A DNA stretch of 64,000 nucleotides from Campylobacter armoricus (GCF_013372105.1 NZ_CP053825.1:310001-374000); one strand, 5' to 3'. Counted from the first letter of the stretch, positions 35,000 to 44,613 are shown. Made by a program: numbers and translations. The notes: generated by a model from the sequence alone, not told the origin.

Positions 35000-35571
35000 G
35001 AAAATTATTCAACGGCGGTTTTTTAACCGCCATTTTTATTTTTTTTGCTAATTTCTCCTATGCTGAAATTTTATTAAATGATAATATCTTAAACACAGCC
35101 ATAGAACAAAATATCACTGCAAATTCCAAACAAATATATGATTTAACCGGAGTTAATATAGCTTTAGCTTTGAGTGATAAAAAAGATTTTGATAGTTTAA
35201 GAATGTATGAATCTAATCTAACAAATCCATATATTTTACTTATTTTTTCCAAAGCATCACATAAGGTAGATATACTTGCAAGTGATGATGCGTTAAAATT
35301 TTTCGATAAAGAAGCGGTGTTAAGTCCTTATCCTGAAAAAGGAACAATTTTGCCTATACTTGCAAACCCTAAGCAAAAAGATATTTATAATGCAGCACTT
35401 TTTAATGGTTATGCAGATATAGCTGATCAAGTTGCAAATCATTTTAATATCAATCCTTTTTATGGAAATTCAAATCGTGATACTTTAAATATTATGCGGA
35501 TTTTAATTTATGGCTTTTTATGTGTTGCTATTTTAATGTTAGTTCAAAGAAAAGTTAAAAGGAGAAGATAA
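34996..35571 (+). CDS. TPM-domain-like exported membrane protein
   Basis: A 191-aa protein with a signal peptide (MRKLFNGGFLTAIFIFF then SYA), a periplasmic TPM-like domain (residues 25-150; NKQIYDLTG-type start, LILLIFSKASHKVDIL core) and a C-terminal helix with a KRKVKRRR-like cytoplasmic tail. I chose the ATG at 34996, which overlaps the 33-aa gene and gives a proper signal peptide; an upstream GTG lies inside that gene. In C. jejuni a homologue lies between the cco and FixH-like genes. A terminator-like hairpin sits within its first 17 codons. Confidence 0.75.
   Translation: MRKLFNGGFLTAIFIFFANFSYAEILLNDNILNTAIEQNITANSKQIYDLTGVNIALALSDKKDFDSLRMYESNLTNPYILLIFSKASHKVDILASDDALKFFDKEAVLSPYPEKGTILPILANPKQKDIYNAALFNGYADIADQVANHFNINPFYGNSNRDTLNIMRILIYGFLCVAILMLVQRKVKRRR
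35014..35046 (+). terminator. Terminator-like hairpin inside a coding start
   Basis: GGCGGTT (35014-35020) pairs with AACCGCC (35025-35031) around TTTT, followed by ATTTTTATTTTTTTT. This is a standard intrinsic terminator shape, yet it lies 17-50 bases inside the TPM-like gene, coding for part of its signal peptide. Confidence 0.75.
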
Positions 35572-36084
35572 ATGCAAAAACAGAAAACATTTTGGCCTTA
35601 TGGAATTTTAATTTCTTTGTTGCTTATTGTGCTTGCTTGTATTATCACTATTTTTGTTGCAAGTAAAGCTCCTGTTTATGAAGATAATTTTTATTTTGAT
35701 TCTTATCAAAATGTAGAATTAAATTACAATGAAATTCAAAAAAATCAAAAGACTTTTGACGAAAATTTTCAACTAAGCATAAAAGATAAAGAAAGTTTTA
35801 TACACAAGAAAAATCAAGTTTATTATATTAATGAAGGACAAAATGAACTTAGAATTAGTATTGATAATTTAAGAAATTTTGATTTAAATAAACTTCAAAT
35901 CCAAACTTTGCTTTCACGCCCACATACAAATGAGAATGATGAAAAATTACAAGCAATTATAGATGGAAGTGATTTGGTATTTAATTTTAATATCAAAGAA
36001 AAAGGCGTATGGCAATTACTTGTAAAAATCACTCAAGATAAAAATAGTGTAGGTTTTTTTAAATTCTTTTTACAGACTAAATAA
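35572..36084 (+). CDS. FixH-family protein (cbb3 oxidase assembly)
   Basis: A 170-aa protein with one N-terminal helix (residues 11-30: YGILISLLLIVLACIITIF) and a periplasmic beta-rich domain. The FixH-like Y-E-D-N-F-Y segment (KAPVYEDNFYFDSYQNVELNY) is followed by a C-terminal GVWQLLVKITQ strand. FixH proteins assist cbb3 oxidase copper or haem assembly. It starts directly after the preceding stop codon and ends in a TAATG overlap with addB, an odd link between respiration and DNA repair genes that C. jejuni shares. Confidence 0.75.
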   Translation: MQKQKTFWPYGILISLLLIVLACIITIFVASKAPVYEDNFYFDSYQNVELNYNEIQKNQKTFDENFQLSIKDKESFIHKKNQVYYINEGQNELRISIDNLRNFDLNKLQIQTLLSRPHTNENDEKLQAIIDGSDLVFNFNIKEKGVWQLLVKITQDKNSVGFFKFFLQTK

Positions 36085-38471
36085 TGAAACTTTTCGTTTT
36101 TAGCTCATTAAGAGCTTTAAGAAAATATTATGAGAAAAAATTACAAGTAGATACTTTGGTAGATTCAGCTATGAGTATAGCTGAATTTATGCAAAAGGTA
36201 GTATTTTCTAAATATTTTCAAGCAACACATTATGAATGTTTGCTTTTAATGAAAAAAGCTTGTGAGCAAACTAAAAATTTAGAACAAAACTTAAAAATAC
36301 CAAGTAATTTTTTTGCATTTTTAAAAAATAATGCTTATTTGTTTAGTTTTTTTAAAGAGTTAAGTTTAGAAAAAAAAGACATTAATTCACTAAAATTTTA
36401 TGATGCATATGCACAATATGATGAGCATTTACAAATTTTAGAAGAACTTTTTAAAAACTATCTTGCCTTGTTAAAAGAACAAAATTTATATGATGATATT
36501 TCTTTGCCGTTAGATTATGAAATTAATACTGATTTTTTAAAAAATTATGATGAGATTATTTTTGATTTTCAAGGTTTTCTAAATGCTTTTGAAGTAGAAA
36601 TTTTACTAAAAATCAAAGAATTACTTTCTATTAAGATACATTTTAGTTGCACTAAATTTAATAAAGATTTTTTAAACTCTCTTGATTTTTTACAAGGAGT
36701 TAAAATTAAGGAAAATTTTACTTATTTGTATGATTTAAATTATAAGCAAATTTTAAATGAACATATATTTTTGCAAGAAAGTAAAATTAGTTATAAAAGC
36801 TTTAATTTAAGATCCATACAAGCTGCTTTTGTTTTTGAAAAAATCAATACTTTTTTAAAAGCAGGTATTCGTGCAAAAGATATTGTAGTGATTACACCTG
36901 ATGAAAAATTTGTAGATATTTTAAGACTTTATGATAAAAATAATGTTTTAAATTATGCAAGTGGAGAAAGTATCAAAAATACACCCTTTTATCATAGATT
37001 GAAAACATTATATGAATGTGCTAAAGATGATGAGTTTGAGTATGATGCAAATGTAGAATTTTACGAAAGATATAATCTAAACAAACATTTATGTAATTTA
37101 CATTTTTTTCCTTCTAATGTTGATTTTATAGAATTTAAAAAGCTTTTTGATAAAAATATTTCTTTTGATTTTTTTGAAAATTTTATTTTAGCTTTGCTAG
37201 AAGATGGTAATGAAGAACTTAAAAGTTATATACATCAAGAGCTTATTTTTATTAAAGAACTTATAAAAACCCATGAATTAAGTTTTGTACAAATTTTAGA
37301 ATTATTCTTTATGCAAATTGATGATATAAAATTAAGTAGTGTTGGTGGTGGTGAAGTTACTGTAATGGGGCTTTTAGAAAGCAGAGGACTTAGTTTTGAT
37401 GGGGTGATTATAGTTGATTTTAATGATGAATTTATCCCAAAAAGAGTTTCAAGTGAGTTATTTTTAAATAACGAAATTCGTAAAAAAGCAGGACTTATCA
37501 CTCATGTGCAAAGAGAAAATTTGCAAAGACATTATTATTACACCTTAATAGCTAAGGCAAAGTTAGTAGGAATTTCTTATGTGGAAAATGAAGAAAAAAT
37601 CAAGTCAAGATTTTTAAATGAGCTTGAATTTCCACTTTATGAAGACAAGACTTATAGTAATAAAGCTTATGTAAAATACTTTCAGACTTACCCATGTGCT
37701 TTTAATCTTGAACCTATTACAAGCATTAAAGCAAAACATGATTATTTTCAAAACGATTTTTCTTTTTCAAGACTTCATTTTCTTATTCATTATGGCTTGG
37801 ATTATTATTATAAATATGTTTTAGAATTAAAAGAACCAAAGGTTTTAGATGATAATCTTAGAGCAAATGAGCTAGGAAGTTTTATCCACAAAGCTTTAGA
37901 AGAATATTATAATCAAAATAAAAAATTAAGATATTTTGACTATGAAAAATTTATAAATATAGTTAAGAATTTAAAAGATTATAAAATTGATGCTTTAAAT
38001 TTAGCTTTAATACAAGTAATATTTAAAGAATTTCAAGTCCTTGAAAATGAACATTTTAAGCAAGGCTATATTGTTAGAGATTGTGAATTTCCACAAAAAA
38101 AAGAATTTATTACAGAAAATGGAGTTAAAATCACTGCTTTTGGGCGTTTGGATAGATTAGATGAAAATGATAATGAAAGATTGATTGTAGATTATAAAAC
38201 TGGAAAAGTAGATGAAAAATCTTATCAGCTTGCTTTTTATAAGTTTTTGTTAGAAGATAAATATTCTTTAGAAAATATAAAGACTTGTTTTTATGATTTA
38301 AAAAATATGAAAATTATATACGAAGATGCTAAAAGTGAAAGCGTACAAGAGCTAAAAAATTTGCTAAATGAACTTTCAAAAGAGTCTTTAGAAAAAGAAT
38401 TTTCCAATCAAAAAAATGATAATACTTATAGTCCTTATGCTATGCTTTATAAAAAGGAGTTTAAACTTTGA
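36084..38471 (+). CDS. addB: AddB-like helicase/nuclease subunit
   Basis: AddB pairs with AddA to process double-strand breaks for RecA. The 795-aa protein lacks a plain Walker A motif at the N-terminus (RALRKYYEKKLQ instead). It has a UvrD-like C-terminal helicase region (VTVMGLLESRGLSFDGVIIVD) and a RecB-family nuclease domain with GRLDRLDE and the catalytic LIVDYKTGK. It lies upstream of addA and overlaps it by four bases (TTGA). Campylobacter uses AddAB in place of RecBCD for recombination and colonisation. Confidence 0.92.
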   Translation: MKLFVFSSLRALRKYYEKKLQVDTLVDSAMSIAEFMQKVVFSKYFQATHYECLLLMKKACEQTKNLEQNLKIPSNFFAFLKNNAYLFSFFKELSLEKKDINSLKFYDAYAQYDEHLQILEELFKNYLALLKEQNLYDDISLPLDYEINTDFLKNYDEIIFDFQGFLNAFEVEILLKIKELLSIKIHFSCTKFNKDFLNSLDFLQGVKIKENFTYLYDLNYKQILNEHIFLQESKISYKSFNLRSIQAAFVFEKINTFLKAGIRAKDIVVITPDEKFVDILRLYDKNNVLNYASGESIKNTPFYHRLKTLYECAKDDEFEYDANVEFYERYNLNKHLCNLHFFPSNVDFIEFKKLFDKNISFDFFENFILALLEDGNEELKSYIHQELIFIKELIKTHELSFVQILELFFMQIDDIKLSSVGGGEVTVMGLLESRGLSFDGVIIVDFNDEFIPKRVSSELFLNNEIRKKAGLITHVQRENLQRHYYYTLIAKAKLVGISYVENEEKIKSRFLNELEFPLYEDKTYSNKAYVKYFQTYPCAFNLEPITSIKAKHDYFQNDFSFSRLHFLIHYGLDYYYKYVLELKEPKVLDDNLRANELGSFIHKALEEYYNQNKKLRYFDYEKFINIVKNLKDYKIDALNLALIQVIFKEFQVLENEHFKQGYIVRDCEFPQKKEFITENGVKITAFGRLDRLDENDNERLIVDYKTGKVDEKSYQLAFYKFLLEDKYSLENIKTCFYDLKNMKIIYEDAKSESVQELKNLLNELSKESLEKEFSNQKNDNTYSPYAMLYKKEFKL

Positions 38472-41212
38472 GTTGTAATTTTGAGCCTTTTTTGGCTTTA
38501 GAAGCTAGTGCAGGAAGTGGTAAAACTTTTGCTTTAAGTGTGCGTTTTGTGGCTTTAGTTTTAAAGGGGGCTAAAATTAATGAGATTTTAGCCCTTACTT
38601 TTACCAATAAAGCTACAAGCGAGATGAAGGAAAGAATTTTTAAGACTTTTTTAGAATTTGATTTGCTTGAAAATGGAGAAAATAAAGCAGAATGTAATGA
38701 ACTTATGAAAATGCTAGGCAAAAGTAAAGAAGAGCTTATAGTTTTAAGAGAAAAATATAAAGATGAGTTTTTAAGATCTAAGCTTAATATTTATACTTTT
38801 GATAGTTTTTTTTCGCAAATCATTCGTTCTTTTGCTTTAAATCTAGGTTTTATGAGTGATTTTGAGATTATAGAAAGTCAAGATAGCTATAAAAATTTTA
38901 TTGCTAAATTAGATGAAGAAGAGTTGAGGGCTTTGGCTTATTATATCGTTCAAACTAAAAGCAAAAGTGATTTTTTACAAAATCTTGAAAGCTTATATGA
39001 AAGATCTTGTGAAATTAAGCCTAGCTTAAACGCTCACTTTCCAAGTAAGACCATTTTAGAAAAAGACCTTGATAAATTCATAACTTATGCAAGAAATTTA
39101 AGCACAGATAAAAATTACCAAAAAAACTTTAATTTTGAAAACATAGAAGATTTTTTTGCTAAGCCTATCATCAGTAATTTAGATAAAAATTATTTTAAAA
39201 AAGTCATCGATGATGAATTTATGCAAAAAAGAGCAGAATTTTTACAAAATGCAAAAGAGTATTTTACTCAAATAGAAAATTATCGCATTAATATGCTCGC
39301 AAAACTTTTGAAGTATTTTAAAGAGGCAAGAAATGAAAATTGCGCTAAACAAAATGCATTGACTTTTTCAGATATAGCTTTAAAAACATATGAATTAATT
39401 AGTGATGAAGCTAATAAAGATTTGATTTATTTTAGACTTGATGGCTATATTTCACATTTGTTAATCGATGAATTTCAAGATACTAATGTCTTGCAATATC
39501 GAATTTTAAAACCCATCATAGCCGAACTTGTTTCAGGTGAGGGAGTGAAAAAAGATAGAAGTTTTTTTTATGTAGGTGATAAAAAGCAAAGTATATATGG
39601 TTTTAGAGGGGGTAAAAAAGAGCTTTTTGATAAACTTTTAAAAGACTTCCCGCAGATTAAATTAGAGCATTTAGATACTAATTATCGCAGTAAAAAAATC
39701 ATTGTTGATTATGTAAATGAAATGTTTAAAGATAAATTTTTTGACAGCTTTTTAAATCCTAGTTTTACTTTACAAAAAAGTATTAAAGAAGGTGGATATG
39801 TGGAGGTTTTGCAAAATCATATCCCATCAAAAAGTTCTTTACATGAAGCAAGTGGCAAGGAAGTTTTAAAAATCATTCAAAAACTTTTAGAAAAAGGTGT
39901 AAAGCTTAATGAAATTTGTATTTTAGTGTGGATTAATAAAGACGCAACTTTAATGAAAGAATTTCTTGAAGAAAATGGCATTAAAGCTTATACGCAAAGC
40001 AATGTAGCTTTGTTAGATTGTATTAGTGTAAGAGTGCTTTTTGAGTATGCAAAAGCTTGTGTGCTTAAAGATGAGTTTAGTTTGTATTTTGCAAATAGTA
40101 TTTTAGAAAAAGAATTTGAGTTCATCACACTTGATTTAAACCGCAGTGTAGGTGAGATTTTAAAATACCTAGTGCATGTTTTAAAACTTGATTTAAGTGA
40201 TATTAATCTCATTGCGTATTTAGAATATGCTAGTACTTTTGATAATTTCTTTGATTTTTTATTTACTCCGTGTGAATTAAAGTCTTTACAAGCTCAAGAA
40301 GATGGTGTGATTATCATGACCGTGCATAAGTCTAAGGGGCTTGAATTTGAAAATTTAATTGTGCTTGATAGATTTAGTAAAAAAGCTCCAGATAATGATA
40401 CTTTGCTTTTTGATTATGATTTGGAGCAAGGTTGGGAGGTAAAATACAGGCATAGTGCTAGAAAATATCTTGAAGATCAAAGTTACAATGCCTTTTTAGC
40501 AAAAAGAGAAAAACTCCAAGCAGAAGATGAGATAAATTGTCTATATGTAGCACTTACTAGAGCAAAAAATTCTCTTTTTATTATAAAAAATGATGAGAAT
40601 TTCACAGCTTTTAAAGGATGTTTTAAAGACTATGAAGAAAAACAAATAGGTATTTTAGAACAAAAACTTTCAAATCCAAACGAGTTTATAGAAAATTTAG
40701 AGCAAATAGAAAGCTTTGAAGAATTTCAAAAGGTAAATTTACAAGAAGTTAAAGTAAAAAGTCATCTTTCAAGTGTGCAAATACATTTTGGCTTAGCTTT
40801 GCATGAGTTTTTGCAATATTTTGATTTTAACACTAAAAGCAATTTTGAATTTTGCAAGCAAATGGTGTATAAAAAATACCGTTTTTACTTAGATGATGAA
40901 GCTTTTAATGAGCTTTTTAAAAGACTTACTATGCTTTTAAAAGATGAGAGTTTTAATGCGCTTTTAGTGGGTAAAAAATTACTAAAAGAGCAAATCATCA
41001 CTTATAAAGGTGAGCAAAAACAGCTTGATATGCTTGCATTTGATGATAATGAAGCTATCATTATAGACTATAAAACAGGCTTAAATTTAAACGAGCATAA
41101 AAAGCAAGTTTTGCTTTACAAAGAAGCCATAGAAAAAATCTTAGCTAAAATTTCTACTAAGGCTTTTTTGGTATATGTTTTAAAGGATAAAGTGGAGATA
41201 GTGGATGTTTAA
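38468..41212 (+). CDS. addA: AddA-like UvrD/RecB helicase-nuclease
   Basis: A 914-aa UvrD-family helicase with a C-terminal nuclease. Visible are Walker A ASAGSGKT (13-20), ALTFTNKATSEM, the DEFQDTN box in LLIDEFQDTNVLQY, YVGDKKQSIYGFRGG, VHKSKGLEFENL and VALTRAKNSLF. The nuclease site follows with LDMLAFDD and AIIIDYKTG near the end. The start is TTG at 38468 with AAGGAG upstream; no ATG fits better. The stop codon overlaps that of the converging WG-repeat gene by three bases. Confidence 0.94.
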   Translation: MSCNFEPFLALEASAGSGKTFALSVRFVALVLKGAKINEILALTFTNKATSEMKERIFKTFLEFDLLENGENKAECNELMKMLGKSKEELIVLREKYKDEFLRSKLNIYTFDSFFSQIIRSFALNLGFMSDFEIIESQDSYKNFIAKLDEEELRALAYYIVQTKSKSDFLQNLESLYERSCEIKPSLNAHFPSKTILEKDLDKFITYARNLSTDKNYQKNFNFENIEDFFAKPIISNLDKNYFKKVIDDEFMQKRAEFLQNAKEYFTQIENYRINMLAKLLKYFKEARNENCAKQNALTFSDIALKTYELISDEANKDLIYFRLDGYISHLLIDEFQDTNVLQYRILKPIIAELVSGEGVKKDRSFFYVGDKKQSIYGFRGGKKELFDKLLKDFPQIKLEHLDTNYRSKKIIVDYVNEMFKDKFFDSFLNPSFTLQKSIKEGGYVEVLQNHIPSKSSLHEASGKEVLKIIQKLLEKGVKLNEICILVWINKDATLMKEFLEENGIKAYTQSNVALLDCISVRVLFEYAKACVLKDEFSLYFANSILEKEFEFITLDLNRSVGEILKYLVHVLKLDLSDINLIAYLEYASTFDNFFDFLFTPCELKSLQAQEDGVIIMTVHKSKGLEFENLIVLDRFSKKAPDNDTLLFDYDLEQGWEVKYRHSARKYLEDQSYNAFLAKREKLQAEDEINCLYVALTRAKNSLFIIKNDENFTAFKGCFKDYEEKQIGILEQKLSNPNEFIENLEQIESFEEFQKVNLQEVKVKSHLSSVQIHFGLALHEFLQYFDFNTKSNFEFCKQMVYKKYRFYLDDEAFNELFKRLTMLLKDESFNALLVGKKLLKEQIITYKGEQKQLDMLAFDDNEAIIIDYKTGLNLNEHKKQVLLYKEAIEKILAKISTKAFLVYVLKDKVEIVDV

Positions 41213-41625
41213 TAATAATCTATATCATCAAATATAGGTTCTACTATAAAATTTCCATTTTTATCTATAAAGCCATATTTTCCATTTAGTCTAACACTTG
41301 CCAAATCTTCTTTAAAATCCCAAGCCCAATCAAAATTAGCTTCTATTGCAAATTTTCCATTTTTATCTATAAAACCCCATTTTCCATTTAATTTAGCTTG
41401 TATGGGCTTTTTATATTTAATAGGATAGGAATCTAAGCACGCTTTAATATCCCCACTGTTGCACTTTTCTTTTAAAATTTCATATTTGTTATTCTGTTTG
41501 TTTGGGTTAGTTGTATGAATTTCATTTTTATTTGTATTATAATAAATATCAAAACCAAAAGCTAAAATAGGTAGTACAAAAGCAATAGCAAATTTTATTT
41601 TATGTTTAGCAAATAAATTTAACAT
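41209..41625 (-). CDS. WG-repeat protein with an N-terminal membrane anchor
   Basis: A 138-aa protein: cytoplasmic start, hydrophobic helix (residues 10-26, IKFAIAFVLPILAFGF) and then a short linker with CNSGDIKACLDS, which resembles a Sel1/KWG-type cap. Two WG repeats follow, NGKWGFIDKNGKFAIEANFD and NGKYGFIDKNGNFIVEPIFD. WG-repeat proteins are usually longer, so this may be a shortened copy. AAGG precedes the ATG. It faces addA tail to tail, sharing a TTAA. I do not know a C. jejuni counterpart here, so it may be an insertion between addA and rplM. Function unknown. Confidence 0.7.
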   Translation of the reverse strand: MLNLFAKHKIKFAIAFVLPILAFGFDIYYNTNKNEIHTTNPNKQNNKYEILKEKCNSGDIKACLDSYPIKYKKPIQAKLNGKWGFIDKNGKFAIEANFDWAWDFKEDLASVRLNGKYGFIDKNGNFIVEPIFDDIDYY

Positions 41626-41796
41626 TATTTCGCCTTATAAAGTATTTTATATCACAATTGTAATATAAACTATTTAAGAATAAGTTACAATATAAAAAAG
41701 ATATCATTTAAACTTTAAATATTCTTAAATTAAGTATTAATTAAGCTAAAATAATTATAATCTCATTTTAAAAAAATTTTTGGCAAAGGTAAGATG

Positions 41797-42222
41797 ATGA
41801 CAAAGATAACAAAGCCAAACGAAGTAAAACGCGAATGGATCGTTTTAGACGCTGAAGGAAAGCGTTTTGGTCGTCTTTTAACAGAAGTAGCGACTATTTT
41901 AAGAGGTAAAAATAAACCTTGCTATACTCCAAATGTTGATTGTGGAGATTATGTAATCATTATCAATGCTTCTAAAGCAGTTTTCACAGGTGCAAATAAA
42001 GCAGAAGATAAACTATACCACAGACATTCAGGGTATTTTGGAAGCGTAAAAAGTGAAAAATTTGGTGATTTATTAGAAAAAAATCCAGTTAAATTATATA
42101 AATTAGCAGTTCGTGGTATGCTACCTAAAACAAACCTAGGTAGAGCTATGCTTAAAAAATTAAAAATTTATGCAGGTAGCGAACACCCTCATACTGCTCA
42201 AATTGCTAATAAAGGAAAATAA
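41797..42222 (+). CDS. rplM: 50S ribosomal protein L13
   Basis: A standard L13 of 141 aa, with [20 protein letters not shown] and [10 protein letters not shown]-like and [19 protein letters not shown] blocks. Two ATG codons stand together at 41794 and 41797; the second gives the usual MTKITKP start and has AAAGG better placed. It is followed after two bases by rpsI. Confidence 0.97.
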   Translation: MTKITKPNEVKREWIVLDAEGKRFGRLLTEVATILRGKNKPCYTPNVDCGDYVIIINASKAVFTGANKAEDKLYHRHSGYFGSVKSEKFGDLLEKNPVKLYKLAVRGMLPKTNLGRAMLKKLKIYAGSEHPHTAQIANKGK

Positions 42223-42224
42223 TC

Positions 42225-42614
42225 ATGGCAACAACATACGCAACAGGTAAAAGAAAAACCGCTGTAGCTAAAGTTTGGGTAAAAGCTGGTAGTGGTAAAA
42301 TCATCGTTAATGGTATGGATTTAAACACTTGGCTTGGCGGACATGAAGCTATAAAATTAAAAGTAGTTCAGCCTTTATTAGTAACTAAGCAAGAAACTTC
42401 TATGGATATTAAAGCAACAACTTTAGGCGGTGGGTATAGTGCTCAAGCTGAAGCTTTAAGACATGGTATTTCAAGAGCTTTAGCTGCTATGGATGCAGAT
42501 TTTAGAGCATTATTAAAACCAAAAGGACTTCTTACTAGAGATAGTAGAACTGTTGAGCGTAAAAAATACGGCCGCAGAAAAGCAAGAAGAAGCCCACAAT
42601 TTTCTAAACGCTAA
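42225..42614 (+). CDS. rpsI: 30S ribosomal protein S9
   Basis: A standard S9 of 129 aa, with [20 protein letters not shown] at the start, [12 protein letters not shown] in the middle and the basic tail [15 protein letters not shown] that reaches the P-site tRNA. It is cotranscribed with rplM. Confidence 0.97.
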   Translation: MATTYATGKRKTAVAKVWVKAGSGKIIVNGMDLNTWLGGHEAIKLKVVQPLLVTKQETSMDIKATTLGGGYSAQAEALRHGISRALAAMDADFRALLKPKGLLTRDSRTVERKKYGRRKARRSPQFSKR

Positions 42615-42619
42615 TTTTT

Positions 42620-42639
42620 TGGATCCATTTTTGGATCCA
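42620..42639 (+). terminator. Possible rpsI terminator built from a tandem repeat
   Basis: TTTTTGGATCCA occurs twice in tandem just after the rpsI stop. Because GGATCC is self-complementary, TGGATCC (42620-42626) and GGATCCA (42633-42639) form a 7-bp hairpin with an ATTTTT loop, followed by a pyrimidine run. Confidence 0.45.
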
Positions 42640-42732
42640 TTCTCTCTTTCAATTTTTAAAATTACATTTTTTCATATATTTTTGTTTTGTTTAAAATCAA
42701 AGGATTTTTTATTTATAATAAACTTTTATAAT

Positions 42733-42805
42733 TTCAAAGTCCGATCAGGGAAACCTCCTTTTTGTAGTAAATTTAAGCTCCTTACCCAAAAGGAGCTTAT
42801 TTTAT
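42733..42805 (+). ncRNA. Candidate small RNA upstream of cadF
   Basis: The gap between rpsI and cadF has two TATAAT boxes (42714-42719 and 42727-42732). After them comes about 65 bases ending in a strong hairpin: AAGCTCCTT (42775-42783), loop ACCCAA, AAGGAGCTT (42790-42798), then ATTTTATTTT. The predicted RNA carries a small AGG-GAAA-CCT hairpin and two C/U-rich stretches (CCTCCTTTTT and CTCCTTACCC) complementary to ribosome sites. No reading frame of note lies in it. Without expression data this remains a candidate; it could also be a cadF leader with a terminator. Confidence 0.5.
42775..42798 (+). terminator. Intrinsic terminator before cadF
   Basis: A 9-bp stem AAGCTCCTT/AAGGAGCTT with a six-base loop, followed by ATTTTATTTTAAT. 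It lies 64 bases before the cadF start. Confidence 0.8.
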
Positions 42806-42861
42806 TTTAATATTCTTTTTATATAATATCTAGAACTTATTTTATTTTTTAAGGATAGTTT

Positions 42862-43848
42862 ATGAAAAAAATTATAGGCTTAGTTAGTTTGGCTAGCGTT
42901 TTGTTTGCTTTTGATGCTAGTAAAATAGAAATTACCCCAACTTTTAGCTATACAACACCAGAAGGAAATTTAGATCTTAAAAATTATGGTGGAGTGGGCT
43001 TAAGATTTGGTTATCACTATGATGATTTATGGATAGATCAAGCTGAACTTGGGTTAGAGTATTATGATAATGCAAAATATAATAACCCAAATGATAACAC
43101 CCATACAGATACAAGTGTATCAAGATTTTATATAAATGCGATTAAAGGGATTGATTTAGCAAATCATGTGTATTTATATGGTTTATTAGGAACAGGTTAT
43201 GAGTATTTAAGTCATGGTGCTTATGAGAATAAAAGTGGTATGTTTGCTCAATATGGTGCAGGTTTTAAATTTGCTCTTGGAGAAGATTTGGCTTTAAGAC
43301 TTGAAGCAAGAGATCAAATTAAATTCAACAATGGCGATCATAATTTGATTTCTAGTGTTGGTTTGAGTTTTTATTTTGGTAATAAAGCTCCAAAGACACC
43401 TCAAACTACAACAAAACAAATCGAAGAAAAACCACAAACAAAACAAATTGATAAGTCATGTCCAGAGCCAAGAAAAGGTGCTTTGCTTGATCACATAGGT
43501 TGTGAGAAAACGATAGCGCTTGAAGGACATTTTGGCTTTGATCAAATTTCTATTAACCCAGAATTTGCTCAAAAAATTCAAGAAGTGGGTAAGGTTTTAG
43601 AGGAAAATCCTCAATATTATACTATTTTAGAAGGTCACACAGATAGCACAGGCTCTAAAGCTTATAATCAAAAATTATCATTAGAGCGTGCTAAGGCAGT
43701 TGCAAAAGAACTTGAAAAAACAGGTGTTGCTAAAGAAAAAATTGCAACTAAAGGTTATGGTTTTGAAAAGCCAAAAGCTAGCAATGACACTAAAGAAGGT
43801 CGCGCACAAAATAGACGCGTGGAAGCAAAATTTTTCATCAAAGAATAA
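42862..43848 (+). CDS. cadF: CadF fibronectin-binding outer-membrane protein, OmpA family
   Basis: CadF is an adhesin that binds host fibronectin. The 328-aa protein has a signal peptide ([17 protein letters not shown]), an eight-strand OmpA-like barrel (about 20-190), a Pro/Gln/Thr hinge ([17 protein letters not shown]) and an OmpA C-terminal peptidoglycan-binding domain with [20 protein letters not shown] and NRRVEAKF. The tetrapeptide at the place of the C. jejuni FRLS motif is FALG (137-140). AAGGATAG lies before the ATG. Confidence 0.95.
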   Translation: MKKIIGLVSLASVLFAFDASKIEITPTFSYTTPEGNLDLKNYGGVGLRFGYHYDDLWIDQAELGLEYYDNAKYNNPNDNTHTDTSVSRFYINAIKGIDLANHVYLYGLLGTGYEYLSHGAYENKSGMFAQYGAGFKFALGEDLALRLEARDQIKFNNGDHNLISSVGLSFYFGNKAPKTPQTTTKQIEEKPQTKQIDKSCPEPRKGALLDHIGCEKTIALEGHFGFDQISINPEFAQKIQEVGKVLEENPQYYTILEGHTDSTGSKAYNQKLSLERAKAVAKELEKTGVAKEKIATKGYGFEKPKASNDTKEGRAQNRRVEAKFFIKE

Positions 43849-43851
43849 ACT

Positions 43852-44496
43852 TTGTTAAAAAAAACGATTTTATTTGATTTAGATGGCACTTTGATAGACT
43901 CTACAAGTGCCATTTTAGATGGATTTGATGCCGCTTTTAAAGCATTTAATGAGCCTTTACGAGATCATGAATCCATCAAAGCTCTTATAGGATTTCCTTT
44001 AGATGTTGCTTTTGAAAAGCTTGGTGTGGCAAAAGAAAAAATAAATGAGTATATTAACGCATATAGAAGTGTATATCAAAAAATTTATATAGAACAAACT
44101 TCTTTACTCCCATTGGCAAAAGAAAGTGTGCATGAGGCTAGTTTATTTGCTGATTTAGCTGTTGTAACGACTAAAAGTTCTAAATTTTCCAAACCTTTAT
44201 TAGATTCTCTAGGTGTAGGAGAATATTTTAAAATTATTATAGGCAGAGATGATGTGGTAAATCCAAAGCCACATGCTGAACCAATTTTATTAGCTTTGGA
44301 TAAACTTTCTAAAAATAAAAACAATGCTTTTATGATAGGTGATACTCATTTAGATATTAAAGCAGCTTATAATGCAGGTATTATACCTATAGCTGTAAGT
44401 AGTGGTTATGAGAGTAAAGAAAGCTTGACTAAATATAAAATTTCCATTTTTGACAATACTTATAAAGCTGTGCAGTATTTAAAAAATATCCTATAA
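43852..44496 (+). CDS. HAD-family phosphatase (phosphoglycolate phosphatase-like)
   Basis: A 214-aa HAD hydrolase: catalytic ILFDLDGTLIDSTS at the N-terminus, VVTTKSSKF as motif II, KPHAEPILLALDKL as motif III and FMIGDTHLDIKAAYNAG as motif IV. Cap type and length fit phosphoglycolate phosphatase, but the substrate is uncertain. The start is TTG three bases after cadF, with no near ATG. Confidence 0.85.
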   Translation: MLKKTILFDLDGTLIDSTSAILDGFDAAFKAFNEPLRDHESIKALIGFPLDVAFEKLGVAKEKINEYINAYRSVYQKIYIEQTSLLPLAKESVHEASLFADLAVVTTKSSKFSKPLLDSLGVGEYFKIIIGRDDVVNPKPHAEPILLALDKLSKNKNNAFMIGDTHLDIKAAYNAGIIPIAVSSGYESKESLTKYKISIFDNTYKAVQYLKNIL

Positions 44497-44613
44497 ATTC
44501 ACACTTTCTTTAGTAGTTTTAATATAATAAAAAATTTTTATCATTGTTTAAGATAATTAAAGATAAAGTAGTTATTGATTTTAAGTAATTATTTTAATTA
44601 TAAGGATAATTAA

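Noticed and set aside
42553-42810. An 85-codon reading frame overlapping the rpsI end
   Set aside because: It lies in another frame over a conserved ribosomal gene, has no ribosome site and runs through a terminator.
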